A program made the position numbers and the translations under genes. From NCBI GenBank assembly GCA_020634015.1, contig JACKCN010000004.1:310001-374000 (forward strand): a stretch of 64,000 nucleotides of DNA, in the 5' to 3' direction. The first letter of the stretch is position 1. Each line of letters starts with the position of its first letter. The notes under the pieces were generated by a model. The model made no database searches and was not told where the DNA came from. It saw only the letters and a list, made by a program, of their open reading frames with translations. This DNA comes from Candidatus Delongbacteria bacterium (GTDB taxonomy: Bacteria > CAIWAD01). Of this stretch, positions 27,288 through 36,072 are shown piece after piece.

Positions 27288-28259
27288 TCAATGTTCGCCA
27301 GTCCGGACCCGCGCGCGTTGACACAGGTCACACGCGGCCGTCTGCCAGTCGGGAAAACTGAAGCGGAATCCACTGTCCAGCAGGCGACCGGGGATCACGC
27401 GCCGACTCTTGAGCACCAGCTTGCTTTCGGTGCGCAGCAGCAGCGAACCCAGTTCGATCAGCAAGGCCGGTGCGGGCAGGCCGATGGGCATGCCCCAGGC
27501 ACGGCGCAGTATGCGCATGAATTCCGCATTCGGGAGGGGCTCGGGGGCCGCCAGATTCACGGGCCCTTCCAGCTCCGGGTGTTCGATGATGAAGCGCAAG
27601 GCATTCACGAAATCCCGGTCGTGAATCCACGACACATACTGCCGCCCAGTGCCCGCCGTGCCTCCCAGTCCCAGACGCACCAGGCGCAGCAGCACCGCGA
27701 AGACTCCTCCCGGATCGGGGCTGAGCAGCAGCGAGATCCGCAGCGCCACCCGCCGGGTGTGCGGTGTGTCCGCATCGTTCTGCGCCCCTTCCCAGGCCTT
27801 GACCACCTCGACCATGGCACGCCACTTGGCGGGCAGGTCGGCTTCGCTGCCGCCGATGAGGCCGCTGGTTTCATCCTGGGCCTTCTCGGTGTGATGCGTG
27901 TACAGGGTGGCCGCGCTGGCCTGCAGCCAGAGCGCGGGCGGGTGGCTGCAGGCGGCGATCGCCTGACCCACCACGCGTGTGCTGTTTACCCGGGACTCCA
28001 GGATCAGGCGCTGGTTGGCCGGTGTATGACGGCAGTCCACACTGCGGCCGGCCAGGTTGATCACCACGTCGGCGCCGTCCAGCTCCTCGGCCCAGTCCCC
28101 GAGGGTGCGGGCATCCCAGGCGACCTGGCGGATACCGGAGGTCAAGGGCTCGGTCCGTGCCTCGCGACCGAGCACGACAACCGAGTGCCCATCCTGGCGG
28201 AAGGCTCTGGCCAGCAGAGCGCCCGCCTGTCCGCTGCCGCCGGGCAAGATGATCTTCAT
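27288..28259 (-). CDS. TIGR01777-family NAD(P)-dependent epimerase
   Basis: A 323-residue extended-SDR protein (SDR39U1/YfcH group). Dinucleotide motif GGSGQAG at residues 7-13; INLAGRSVD and the catalytic-region LQASAATLY are typical; SWIHDRDFVNAL and the C-terminal DUF1731-like tail (GMPIGLPAPALLIELGSLLLRTES) complete the family pattern. Substrate unknown. GGGAGGAG precedes the ATG. Confidence 0.88.
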   Translation of the reverse strand: MKIILPGGSGQAGALLARAFRQDGHSVVVLGREARTEPLTSGIRQVAWDARTLGDWAEELDGADVVINLAGRSVDCRHTPANQRLILESRVNSTRVVGQAIAACSHPPALWLQASAATLYTHHTEKAQDETSGLIGGSEADLPAKWRAMVEVVKAWEGAQNDADTPHTRRVALRISLLLSPDPGGVFAVLLRLVRLGLGGTAGTGRQYVSWIHDRDFVNALRFIIEHPELEGPVNLAAPEPLPNAEFMRILRRAWGMPIGLPAPALLIELGSLLLRTESKLVLKSRRVIPGRLLDSGFRFSFPDWQTAACDLCQRARVRTGEH

Positions 28260-28280
28260 CGACTCCTCCCTGGATTCCCC

Positions 28281-28323
28281 AAAAAAAGACCCCGTCCGCT
28301 TCCTGAAGAAAGCGAACGGGGTC
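28281..28323 (-). terminator. Intrinsic terminator of dps
   Basis: On the minus strand, GACCCCGT…ACGGGGTC plus a CGCTT/AAGCG inner stem (28288-28301 with 28310-28323, one mismatch) is followed by seven T residues. It lies 20 nt after the dps stop. Confidence 0.88.
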
Positions 28324-28343
28324 GGAAACCGTGCGGTTGCGCG

Positions 28344-28790
28344 CTACTCAAGATGGCTGCGCAGCATCCAGGCGTTCTTTTCATGGATCTGCAGGCGCTG
28401 GGTCGCCAGATCGGCGCTGGCCTGATCTCCGATCTTCTCGGCGGCCACGATCACCGCGCGTGCCGCATCGGCCAGCAGGCCCTGATCGGCCACCAGTGTG
28501 CGGATCATCTGGGTCGCTTCGGTGCGGCCCGTGGTTTCCTTGACCCTGCTGAGGGTCGAGAACTCGCTCCAGCTGCCCGGGGCGAAGGCATCCAGTGAAC
28601 GGATGCGTTCGGCGATGGCATCCACGGCCAGAGCCAGATCCGTGTACTGCAGCTCGAAGAGCGTATGCAGGGTGGTGAACATGGGACCGGTCACGTTCCA
28701 GTGGAAATTGTGGGTCTTGAGATACAGGGTGTAGCTGCTGGCCAGCAGCCCGGACAGGGCGCCCACAACCTCTTCATGCGTGTGTTCCAT
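28344..28790 (-). CDS. dps: Dps-family DNA-protecting ferritin-like protein
   Basis: A 148-residue four-helix ferritin-like protein. The inter-subunit ferroxidase ligands are visible: NFHWNV (His) and the downstream HTLFELQYTDLALAVDAIAERI (His, Asp, Glu). Dps dodecamers oxidise Fe(II) with H2O2, store iron and shield DNA. No long Lys-rich N-terminal tail, so DNA binding may be weak. AAAGGAG precedes the ATG at 28790; it has its own terminator. Confidence 0.93.
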   Translation of the reverse strand: MEHTHEEVVGALSGLLASSYTLYLKTHNFHWNVTGPMFTTLHTLFELQYTDLALAVDAIAERIRSLDAFAPGSWSEFSTLSRVKETTGRTEATQMIRTLVADQGLLADAARAVIVAAEKIGDQASADLATQRLQIHEKNAWMLRSHLE

Positions 28791-28829
28791 CGGGAATCTC
28801 CTTTGGTTCCGGGGGCGGGTCTCCCCCAT

Positions 28830-29962
<1,133 letters not shown>

Positions 29963-29966
<4 letters not shown>

Positions 29967-30406
29967 GCGCTCTCTCCGATCTCGGCCAGCGAGGCGCCCT
30001 CGAGCACGCTCTCGCCCTGGGCGACCAGCAGACTGCGTACCACGCCGGCCCGGTCGCTGCGGATCTCGTTCTCCATCTTCATGGCTTCCATGATCATCAG
30101 CACGGCGCCGCGGGCCACCGTATCACCCACCTTGACCTTCAGCTCGAGGATCGTGCCGGGCAGTGGCGACTTGACCAGACCCACACCCTTGGGCGCGCTG
30201 GGACTGGACGTGCGCTGGTGGTGGCTCGAGCTGTCGGGCACCGCCTGTTCGCGCACCAGGCGCGGGGTCTTTTCCTTCAGTTTCTCATCGTGGATCTCGA
30301 CGGCGTATTCGCTGCCGTTGACCAGCACCAGCGCCTGATTGTCCTCGATGGACTGGATCTGCACCTGGTAGCGATTGCCGTGGATGGTGAAATCGAATTT
30401 CTTCAT
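29963..30406 (-). CDS. Biotin carboxyl carrier subunit of the Na+ pump
   Basis: A 147-residue carrier. A small N-terminal domain (to about residue 50) and a Ser/Pro-rich linker (SSSHHQRTSSPSAP) lead to a biotinyl-lipoyl domain with the biotinylation site EAMKMEN. It shuttles CO2 from the carboxyltransferase to the membrane β subunit. It starts 29 nt after the γ subunit and overlaps the β gene. Confidence 0.94.
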
Positions 30407-30435
30407 GCGTGGATCATCCTCGCTGGGGGTTCACT

Positions 30436-30882
30436 TCATGCCTCGTCGGATCCATTGCCGTTCCGCCTCAGGGGCAGACGGGAAGGACGCTGGGGGCGTT
30501 GGCCGAAACCACGGATGCCGTAGATCTTCGAGCTCCATGGGGAATAGGTGGACTGACGCCGTTCGATGGTCAGCACCGTGTTCTCGCGGTCGTGCAGGGC
30601 GGAAAAATGCAGGTGCAGGGCAAGGGCGATCGCGGCGTTGACTTCACCCGACAGATCTTCCTCGACCTGGGCGGCACCCTGCTGGACCCGGTTGACCCGG
30701 CTCTTGAGGGCTTTCTGGAACAGGGTGAAGATCACGGCCAGGCTGAGCAGCACCAGAAAACAGACCCCGTAGCCGATCAGGCACAGTTCGATGTGTGACA
30801 GCTCCAGATTCGAAAAGCTGATCTGCAGGTCGCCCAGTCCATTGGGGGCCGCGGATGCCGCCGCGGCGGTTGGCTGCAGCAT
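30436..30882 (-). CDS. OadG-like γ/δ subunit of the Na+ pump
   Basis: A 148-residue membrane protein with one helix (IELCLIGYGVCFLVLLSLAVIF) after an Ala-rich start and a cytoplasmic tail containing STYSPWSSKIYGIRGF, which matches the …YSPW… C-terminal segment of MmdD/OadG subunits. It stabilises the complex and links α to β. The AGGAGG ribosome site overlaps the stop codon of the carboxyltransferase gene. Confidence 0.85.
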   Translation of the reverse strand: MLQPTAAAASAAPNGLGDLQISFSNLELSHIELCLIGYGVCFLVLLSLAVIFTLFQKALKSRVNRVQQGAAQVEEDLSGEVNAAIALALHLHFSALHDRENTVLTIERRQSTYSPWSSKIYGIRGFGQRPQRPSRLPLRRNGNGSDEA

Positions 30883-30890
30883 GGGACCTC

Positions 30891-32450
30891 CTAGAGGGGA
30901 ATGTTGCCGTGTTTCTTGGGCGGGTTGTTGTCCTTCTTGGTGGCCAGCATGCGCAGGGCCCGGATGATCCGGAAACGCGTGTTGCGCGGCTCGATCACGT
31001 CGTCGATGAAGCCGTGCTTCGCCGCGATGTAGGGGTTGGCGAAGAGGTCCTTGTACTCCTGCTCCTTGCCCTGCATGAATTCCTTGCGGGCCGACTCGTC
31101 AGCAATCCCGCTGGCTTCGCGGGCATAGAGCACTTCCACCGCACCCTTGGGACCCATCACGGCGATCTCGGCCGCGGGCCAGGCGTAGTTGATGTCGCCG
31201 CGCAGGTGCTTGGAACTCATCACATCGTAGGCACCGCCGTAAGCCTTGCGCAGGATCACGGTGACCTTGGGCACGGTGGCTTCGCCGTAGGCGAACAGCA
31301 GTTTGGCTCCGTGCACGATGATCCCGCCATACTCCTGGGCCGTGCCGGGCAGGAAGCCGGGCACATCCACGAGGGTCAGCAGCGGAATGTTGAAGGCGTC
31401 GCAGAAGCGCACGAAACGGGCCGCCTTGCGCGAGCTGTTGATGTCCAGCACACCGGCCAGATAGTTGGGCTGGTTGGCCACGATGCCCACGGGCATGCCG
31501 TTGAACTTGGCGAAGCCGGTGACGATGTTCATCGCGAAGTAGCGATGCACTTCCAGGAATTCGTGATCGTCGGCGATGGCCAGGATCACATCCTTGACAT
31601 CGTAGGGCTTGTTGGGATTGTCGGGAATGATCGTGTTCAGCGAGTCTTCCAGCCGGTCGATCGGGTCGTGACACTCGTGCAGGGGCGGGTCTTCCAGGTT
31701 GTTCTGGGGCATGTAGCTCAGCAGCTTGCGAATCAGCTGCAGGCCTTCCTGCTCGCTGTCGACGATCATGTGGGTCACCCCACTGCGTGACGCATGCACC
31801 TGGGCTCCACCCAGGTCTTCTTCGTTGACATCCTCGCCGGTCACGGTCTTGACCACCTTGGGACCGGTCACGAACATGTAGCTGGTGCCCTTGCTCATGA
31901 TGGTGAAGTCGGTCAGCGCCGGGCTGTACACGGCACCGCCCGCGCAGGGGCCGAAGATCGCGCTGATCTGGGGCACCGTGCCGCTGGCCATGATGTTGCG
32001 CTGGAAGATCTCGGCATATCCGCCCAGACTCATCACGCCTTCCTGGATGCGCGCGCCGCCGCTGTCGTTGAGGCCGATGATCGGACAGCCGATCTTCATC
32101 GCCTTGTCCATGACCTTGCAGATCTTGTTGGCGAAGGTCTCGGACAGGCTGCCGCCGAAGACCGTGAAGTCCATGGCGTACACGCAGACCAGGCGCCCGT
32201 CGATGGTACCGTAGCCACAGACGACCCCGTCGGCCAGGTAACTCTGCTTTTCCATGCCGAAGTCCGTGCAGCGATGGGTCACGAACATGTCGTGCTCCTC
32301 GAAACTGCCTTCGTCCAGCAGCATGTCAATCCGCTCGCGGGCGGTCAGCTTCCCCCGCGAATGTTGTTTGGCGATGCGCTCTTCTCCGCCTCCGAGGCGG
32401 GCTTGCTGGCGCTTCTCCATCAGTTCACGAATGCGTTCGTCGATGTTCAT
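30891..32450 (-). CDS. mmdA: Methylmalonyl-CoA decarboxylase-type carboxyltransferase (α) subunit
   Basis: A 519-residue carboxyltransferase with NDSGGARIQEGV, GPCAGGAVYSP, VDVPGFLPGT and KAYGGAYDVM, ending KKHGNIPL. It heads a four-gene set (α, γ/δ, biotin carrier, β) that is complete for a Na+-pumping decarboxylase; sequence type favours (S)-methylmalonyl-CoA to propionyl-CoA, glutaconyl-CoA being less likely. Start: the ATG at 32450 has GGAG at 5-nt spacing, while the in-frame GTG at 32456 has no usable site. A paralogue lies at 21859-23403. Confidence 0.93.
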   Translation of the reverse strand: MNIDERIRELMEKRQQARLGGGEERIAKQHSRGKLTARERIDMLLDEGSFEEHDMFVTHRCTDFGMEKQSYLADGVVCGYGTIDGRLVCVYAMDFTVFGGSLSETFANKICKVMDKAMKIGCPIIGLNDSGGARIQEGVMSLGGYAEIFQRNIMASGTVPQISAIFGPCAGGAVYSPALTDFTIMSKGTSYMFVTGPKVVKTVTGEDVNEEDLGGAQVHASRSGVTHMIVDSEQEGLQLIRKLLSYMPQNNLEDPPLHECHDPIDRLEDSLNTIIPDNPNKPYDVKDVILAIADDHEFLEVHRYFAMNIVTGFAKFNGMPVGIVANQPNYLAGVLDINSSRKAARFVRFCDAFNIPLLTLVDVPGFLPGTAQEYGGIIVHGAKLLFAYGEATVPKVTVILRKAYGGAYDVMSSKHLRGDINYAWPAAEIAVMGPKGAVEVLYAREASGIADESARKEFMQGKEQEYKDLFANPYIAAKHGFIDDVIEPRNTRFRIIRALRMLATKKDNNPPKKHGNIPL

Positions 32451-32599
32451 CTCCACTCCGGGATTGAATTTCGCCTTCGATCCATATGCGAAGAAACCGG
32501 CCAGGGGACCGGTTCCGAAGGCAGTGCAACATGTTCAGGGGAAGGCACCGACTTGTTGATGTTAATCAATTCACAAGTCGAAAGCGCTGCATTCTGCTG

Positions 32600-33541
32600 T
32601 CAGAATCGACAGGAAGCCGCCACAAGATGGCTGGTGTCCAGGTCCTCGTGGGGACGGAAGGCATAATCCACGGCAAAACGCCCCAGTCCCAGCCCGGCGC
32701 CCACGCTGAAGCGGCTCTCGGCATAGCCCGCCCGCAGGGCGAGACGGCCGGGGAACTCGATCTCGCCGCCGGCATCCAGCCAGATGGTCCGGAAATGTCC
32801 GCGGGAGTCGGAGGTGGCGCCGTCCAGATCGGTGTGGGCGCCCAGTTCGGTGCGCAAGATGGCCCCCGCGAAGGGCAGGGGCTGCAGCAGGGCGGCGCCC
32901 AGCGCCAGCTCGGGCCAGATCGTGTCGCTCTGGCCGTCGTCCCAGAGGATCATGGTGGCGGGCACGTCCTTGAGGCTGGCGCCCAGTTCCAGGCGAGGCA
33001 GCAGGCGGTAGCGCAGTCCCAGGTCCAGCCCAAGGCCCTGGGCACTGTGGGTGGCCAGGTCACGCCAGATCAGCTTGAGGGTGGCGCCCGCATCCAGTCG
33101 GTCGCTGACCGGCCGGGCCAGGGCAAGCGCCAGAATCCAGTCGGCGGTGTCCACCCGGTCACTCACGATGGGGCGGCCGCCTTCTTCCAGAGTGGCCGCA
33201 CCGTCCAGCGCAGAACTGAGGGGAATGTCCGACACACTGCTGCGGCTGATGAAGGCCGCTCCACGCAGACCGTGCCAGGACCCACTGCAGCCGATGAAAT
33301 CCTGACTCAGCAACCCGCCGAACAGTTCGCTGTGCTGCAGGGCCAGCCGGGACTGCTCTTCCTGCTGCAGCAGGGCCGGATTCCACCAGGCGGCCGCGGG
33401 TCCACGGGCCAGCAGCAGACCCCGGTTGCCCCGGCCGATTTCGGCCACCCCGATCTCGGGACGCAGATTGTCCGCCTCGTAGCGCGGAGCGGCGAGGCCC
33501 AGACTGGGCAGGAGCAACACGGTCAGCAGGGTTCGGCGCAT
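32600..33541 (-). CDS. PorV/UPF0164-like outer-membrane β-barrel protein
   Basis: A 313-residue exported protein: signal peptide RRTLLTVLLLPSLGLAAP, then ARGPAAAWWNPALLQQ, which matches the early 'A..NPA' signature of the PorV/PorQ/UPF0164 FadL-like barrels, and a series of short amphipathic strands ending SCRF with a terminal aromatic. PorV shuttles type IX cargo; given four proteins with sorting domains in this window, a related role is an attractive inference, but the window has no other T9SS component. Confidence 0.68.
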   Translation of the reverse strand: MRRTLLTVLLLPSLGLAAPRYEADNLRPEIGVAEIGRGNRGLLLARGPAAAWWNPALLQQEEQSRLALQHSELFGGLLSQDFIGCSGSWHGLRGAAFISRSSVSDIPLSSALDGAATLEEGGRPIVSDRVDTADWILALALARPVSDRLDAGATLKLIWRDLATHSAQGLGLDLGLRYRLLPRLELGASLKDVPATMILWDDGQSDTIWPELALGAALLQPLPFAGAILRTELGAHTDLDGATSDSRGHFRTIWLDAGGEIEFPGRLALRAGYAESRFSVGAGLGLGRFAVDYAFRPHEDLDTSHLVAASCRF

Positions 33542-33558
33542 GCAGGGTCCGTTCGGGT

Positions 33559-34599
33559 TCAGGCCAGTTCCATCAGTGGCATGCCATCGCGATTGTGGAC
33601 GCCGATGGTCTCGAGGAATTCAGGAATCATTGTACGGCGAAAACGCAGCCGTGTTTCCGCCAGGGGAATCTCGCCCACGGGCAGCTGCCCACCGGCCATG
33701 TGGGCGTGTCCGCCGGCGCTGCCCGCGTCGCCCACCATCTTGCGTGCCAGACGACCCGCGTGCTGCTGGACGGTACCGTTGCGCAGCGAGAACATCACCT
33801 TGTCGCGGTTCCAGCCCCAGCAGAGCACCCAGTCGATGCCTTCGAGGCGCATGAAGGTATCGGCCACCTCGGCGATCGAATCGCTGTGGGAGGTTTCGCC
33901 CAGGTCCACCACCAGCGCCTTCTCGTAGCGCGTGGCTCCCTCGGCGGCCACCTTCATCATCCGGAAATAGTCGGCGGGCACGCGGCTGTGCACGATCTGG
34001 TGCAGCTGGTCCCAGTCGATCTTGGTATGCAGGCTCAGATAGGCCTTGCGATCGGCCTTGGCCGCACCCAGTCCCATGTCGCTGGTCTCGGTGCGGATCG
34101 CGTAATACAGGGCCGTGGCCAGGGAGCTGTCGGCCCTCAGATTGCGGGCTCCCAGGTACTCCCAGGCGATGGTTGCGGTGGCGCCGTAGTTCTCGCGGAT
34201 GTCAGTGAACACGGGCTGGTGGGGCCATTCGGTGCCCAGGATGTGGTGATCCACGATCCCGTAGCGCGCCCGGGGTGGCAAGGTGCAGGAATTGTTGCCC
34301 GAGCCGGGCTGGCTGTCCAGAAAGAGGAAGAAGTCAAATGGGCTCAGGTCCAGGTAATGCAGCGAGTGGATCTTGAAATCGATGCTGTTCAGCAGGGCCC
34401 GGTTCTCGCTGCGCGAGATCTCGCCACCCGACGCGGTCTTGACATCACGGTCGATCGATTTGAGCAACAGGGTGAAAGCTGCTGCGCTGGCCACGCTGTC
34501 CGGATCGGGATTGTCGTGGGTCACCAGCAGAACCTTGCGGCAGCTGGCCAGACAATCCTTGAGTTCCAGCCAGCGCTGCAAGGTATCCCGGATGCTCAT
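33559..34599 (-). CDS. DHH-family phosphoesterase (NrnA-like)
   Basis: A 346-residue Mn-dependent phosphoesterase. Motif I is THDNPDPDSVASA (38-50 region), the DHH motif is GIVDHHILG, and the C-terminal DHHA1 part contains the Gly-rich GSAGGHAHMAGGQLP. NrnA-type enzymes degrade nano-RNA or pAp and cyclic dinucleotide products. The family's usual DHD first motif is here DPDS. The ATG at 34599 has GGAGG 6 nt upstream. Confidence 0.9.
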   Translation of the reverse strand: MSIRDTLQRWLELKDCLASCRKVLLVTHDNPDPDSVASAAAFTLLLKSIDRDVKTASGGEISRSENRALLNSIDFKIHSLHYLDLSPFDFFLFLDSQPGSGNNSCTLPPRARYGIVDHHILGTEWPHQPVFTDIRENYGATATIAWEYLGARNLRADSSLATALYYAIRTETSDMGLGAAKADRKAYLSLHTKIDWDQLHQIVHSRVPADYFRMMKVAAEGATRYEKALVVDLGETSHSDSIAEVADTFMRLEGIDWVLCWGWNRDKVMFSLRNGTVQQHAGRLARKMVGDAGSAGGHAHMAGGQLPVGEIPLAETRLRFRRTMIPEFLETIGVHNRDGMPLMELA

Positions 34600-34749
34600 G
34601 GAGGCCCTCCGCCCTTGGCCCCCCTCTTCCATGTCAGTCGATTCCGGGGGGAAACGGGGCGCAATATAGGGTTAAAGGCCGGGTGCCAACCCTCCGGCCG
34701 ATTCCGGGAGCAGTCCCCTTCGCGGTGAGTCCGACCGCGCCATGCGGAG

Positions 34750-35703
34750 TCAGGGTTTCTCCACGGTCTGCAACCGCACCAGCTTCCACTGACTGCGCCC
34801 ACGGGAATCCTGGAAGACCTGCAATTCCACGCGCCAGGCGGCATGGCCAGCCAGATCCTGGAATCGGCGCAGCTCGCCCTGGCTGGGCGCCTTGAGGGGG
34901 CGGTTCTTCTCCAGCAGGGCAGGTGCCGACAAGCGCAGACTGGCGGCCAGTTCGCGGCTGTATCCTCCACCGGGCAAGGCCAGCAGCCGCTCGAGCACCA
35001 CTTCCCGCTTGGCCTTGCTCCAGGCCCCCGAGCGTGCAGCGGCCACGAAACGGCAGAGGCTTCGGTAGGGCGTTTCCGCGTCTTCCGCCTTGCCCAGGCT
35101 CCAGCCCGCCCCGTGGCGCAGGATCGGGCGGGTCTGCTCGAGATGCCAGCTGCCCTCGGCTTCCACGAAGGGCGCGCTGGATTCGCCGCTGGCCTGAAGC
35201 AACTGCTTGCCTTCGGAATCGAGGCGCAGGCGGTCGGGCAGGTCCTCGGACAGAATCTCCCGGCCACCGCCGGGGCGCACCTCCACCAGCCGGTTGCGGG
35301 CCGGCGAGGTGTTGTCCTCTTCCCAGACCAATGCACGGGAGTCGCTGAAGTCCAGCAGGCGGACCTGCCTGCCTGAGGCCAGCAATTCCGCCCGTCCGGA
35401 GGTCTTGCCCGCTCCCAGCCAGCAGAACCAGAGCCGGTCTTCACGTTCGAGAGTCACCAGCCAGCCATCCGCGAGGGGCAGCGCCTGCCCCTGCATTCCG
35501 GGCACCAACGCCAGCCGGGCCCGGTCGGCCACGGCCTCGCCCAATAGCTCCCGCGAGGTCTGCTCCAGATCAGCCAGCAGCACGGGCCGCTCGAGACGAC
35601 GCAGTTCCTGGTCAATGCCCGGCAGGGGTGTGCGCGCGCAGCCGACGAACAGCAGCAGGGCGGCCAGCAGGCGGAATAGGGTTCTCGGTGTTCGTGCGTT
35701 CAT
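34750..35703 (-). CDS. Putative lipoprotein, unknown function
   Basis: A 317-residue protein with a signal peptide and lipobox LLLFVGCA, then a body rich in short β-strand patterns with no motif I recognise (…LPLADGWLVTLEREDRLWFCW…). Ends QLQVFQDSRGR..WKLVRLQTVE. The ATG at 35703 starts the signal peptide; a longer in-frame reading extends into the 14-nt repeat region and is rejected. A GC-rich inverted repeat (34677-34682 with 34694-34699) lies 3' of it but lacks a T run. Confidence 0.68.
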   Translation of the reverse strand: MNARTPRTLFRLLAALLLFVGCARTPLPGIDQELRRLERPVLLADLEQTSRELLGEAVADRARLALVPGMQGQALPLADGWLVTLEREDRLWFCWLGAGKTSGRAELLASGRQVRLLDFSDSRALVWEEDNTSPARNRLVEVRPGGGREILSEDLPDRLRLDSEGKQLLQASGESSAPFVEAEGSWHLEQTRPILRHGAGWSLGKAEDAETPYRSLCRFVAAARSGAWSKAKREVVLERLLALPGGGYSRELAASLRLSAPALLEKNRPLKAPSQGELRRFQDLAGHAAWRVELQVFQDSRGRSQWKLVRLQTVEKP

Positions 35704-35892
35704 GGGCCTGTCTTCCTGTGCGGGTTCTTCCGGTGGCAGTATCGGTCGCTGGCACAAGTTCGCCATCCACCAGCTGGTCCGGGAGTTCTTTCCCTCCATG
35801 GGGAATTGCATGCTGCACTCAGGAGGCGGGGCTTTCAGCCGGGCCCGAAGGAGCGCGATGGTTTGCATCCGATGATGGTTCTGGGCGTGAAC

Positions 35893-35948
35893 GGGGCGCC
35901 CTGCAATGGGCGCCATGCAATGGGCGCCATGCAGTGGGCGCCTTGCTG
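35893..35948. repeat. 14-nt tandem repeat TGGGCGCCATGCAA (4 units)
   Basis: Units at 35893, 35907, 35921 and 35935, each containing the palindrome GGCGCC. The same unit recurs at 39523-39558; both loci lie downstream of the stop of a leftward-read secreted-protein gene. Confidence 0.85.
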
Positions 35949-36015
35949 GCCGTCCTGTACCACAGGGCAATCGGTCAGGTGGGACCGTGGAGCGGCGATG
36001 ATGGCACAGAAAGGC

Positions 36016-36047
36016 AATCCCCCGACAGCCGGGACCGTCGGGGGATT
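36016..36047 (-). terminator. Intrinsic terminator of the Ig-repeat gene
   Basis: Perfect 11-bp stem AATCCCCCGAC / GTCGGGGGATT with a 10-nt loop, 26 nt after the stop at 36073, followed on the minus strand by GCCTTTCT. Confidence 0.72.
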
Positions 36048-36072
36048 CGTGCGTGAACGGAAAGGAGTCAGA

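Larger units (their letters stand above)
35704..36072. other. Intergenic region with 14-nt repeats and a terminator
   Basis: No gene seen. It contains four tandem 14-nt units (35893-35948) and the terminator hairpin at 36016-36047, and must hold the promoter of the lipoprotein gene. Confidence 0.6.

Noticed and set aside
35703..35970. N-terminal extension of the lipoprotein gene into the 14-nt repeats
   Set aside because: The extension translates repeat sequence and sits before a clear signal peptide with its own ATG.
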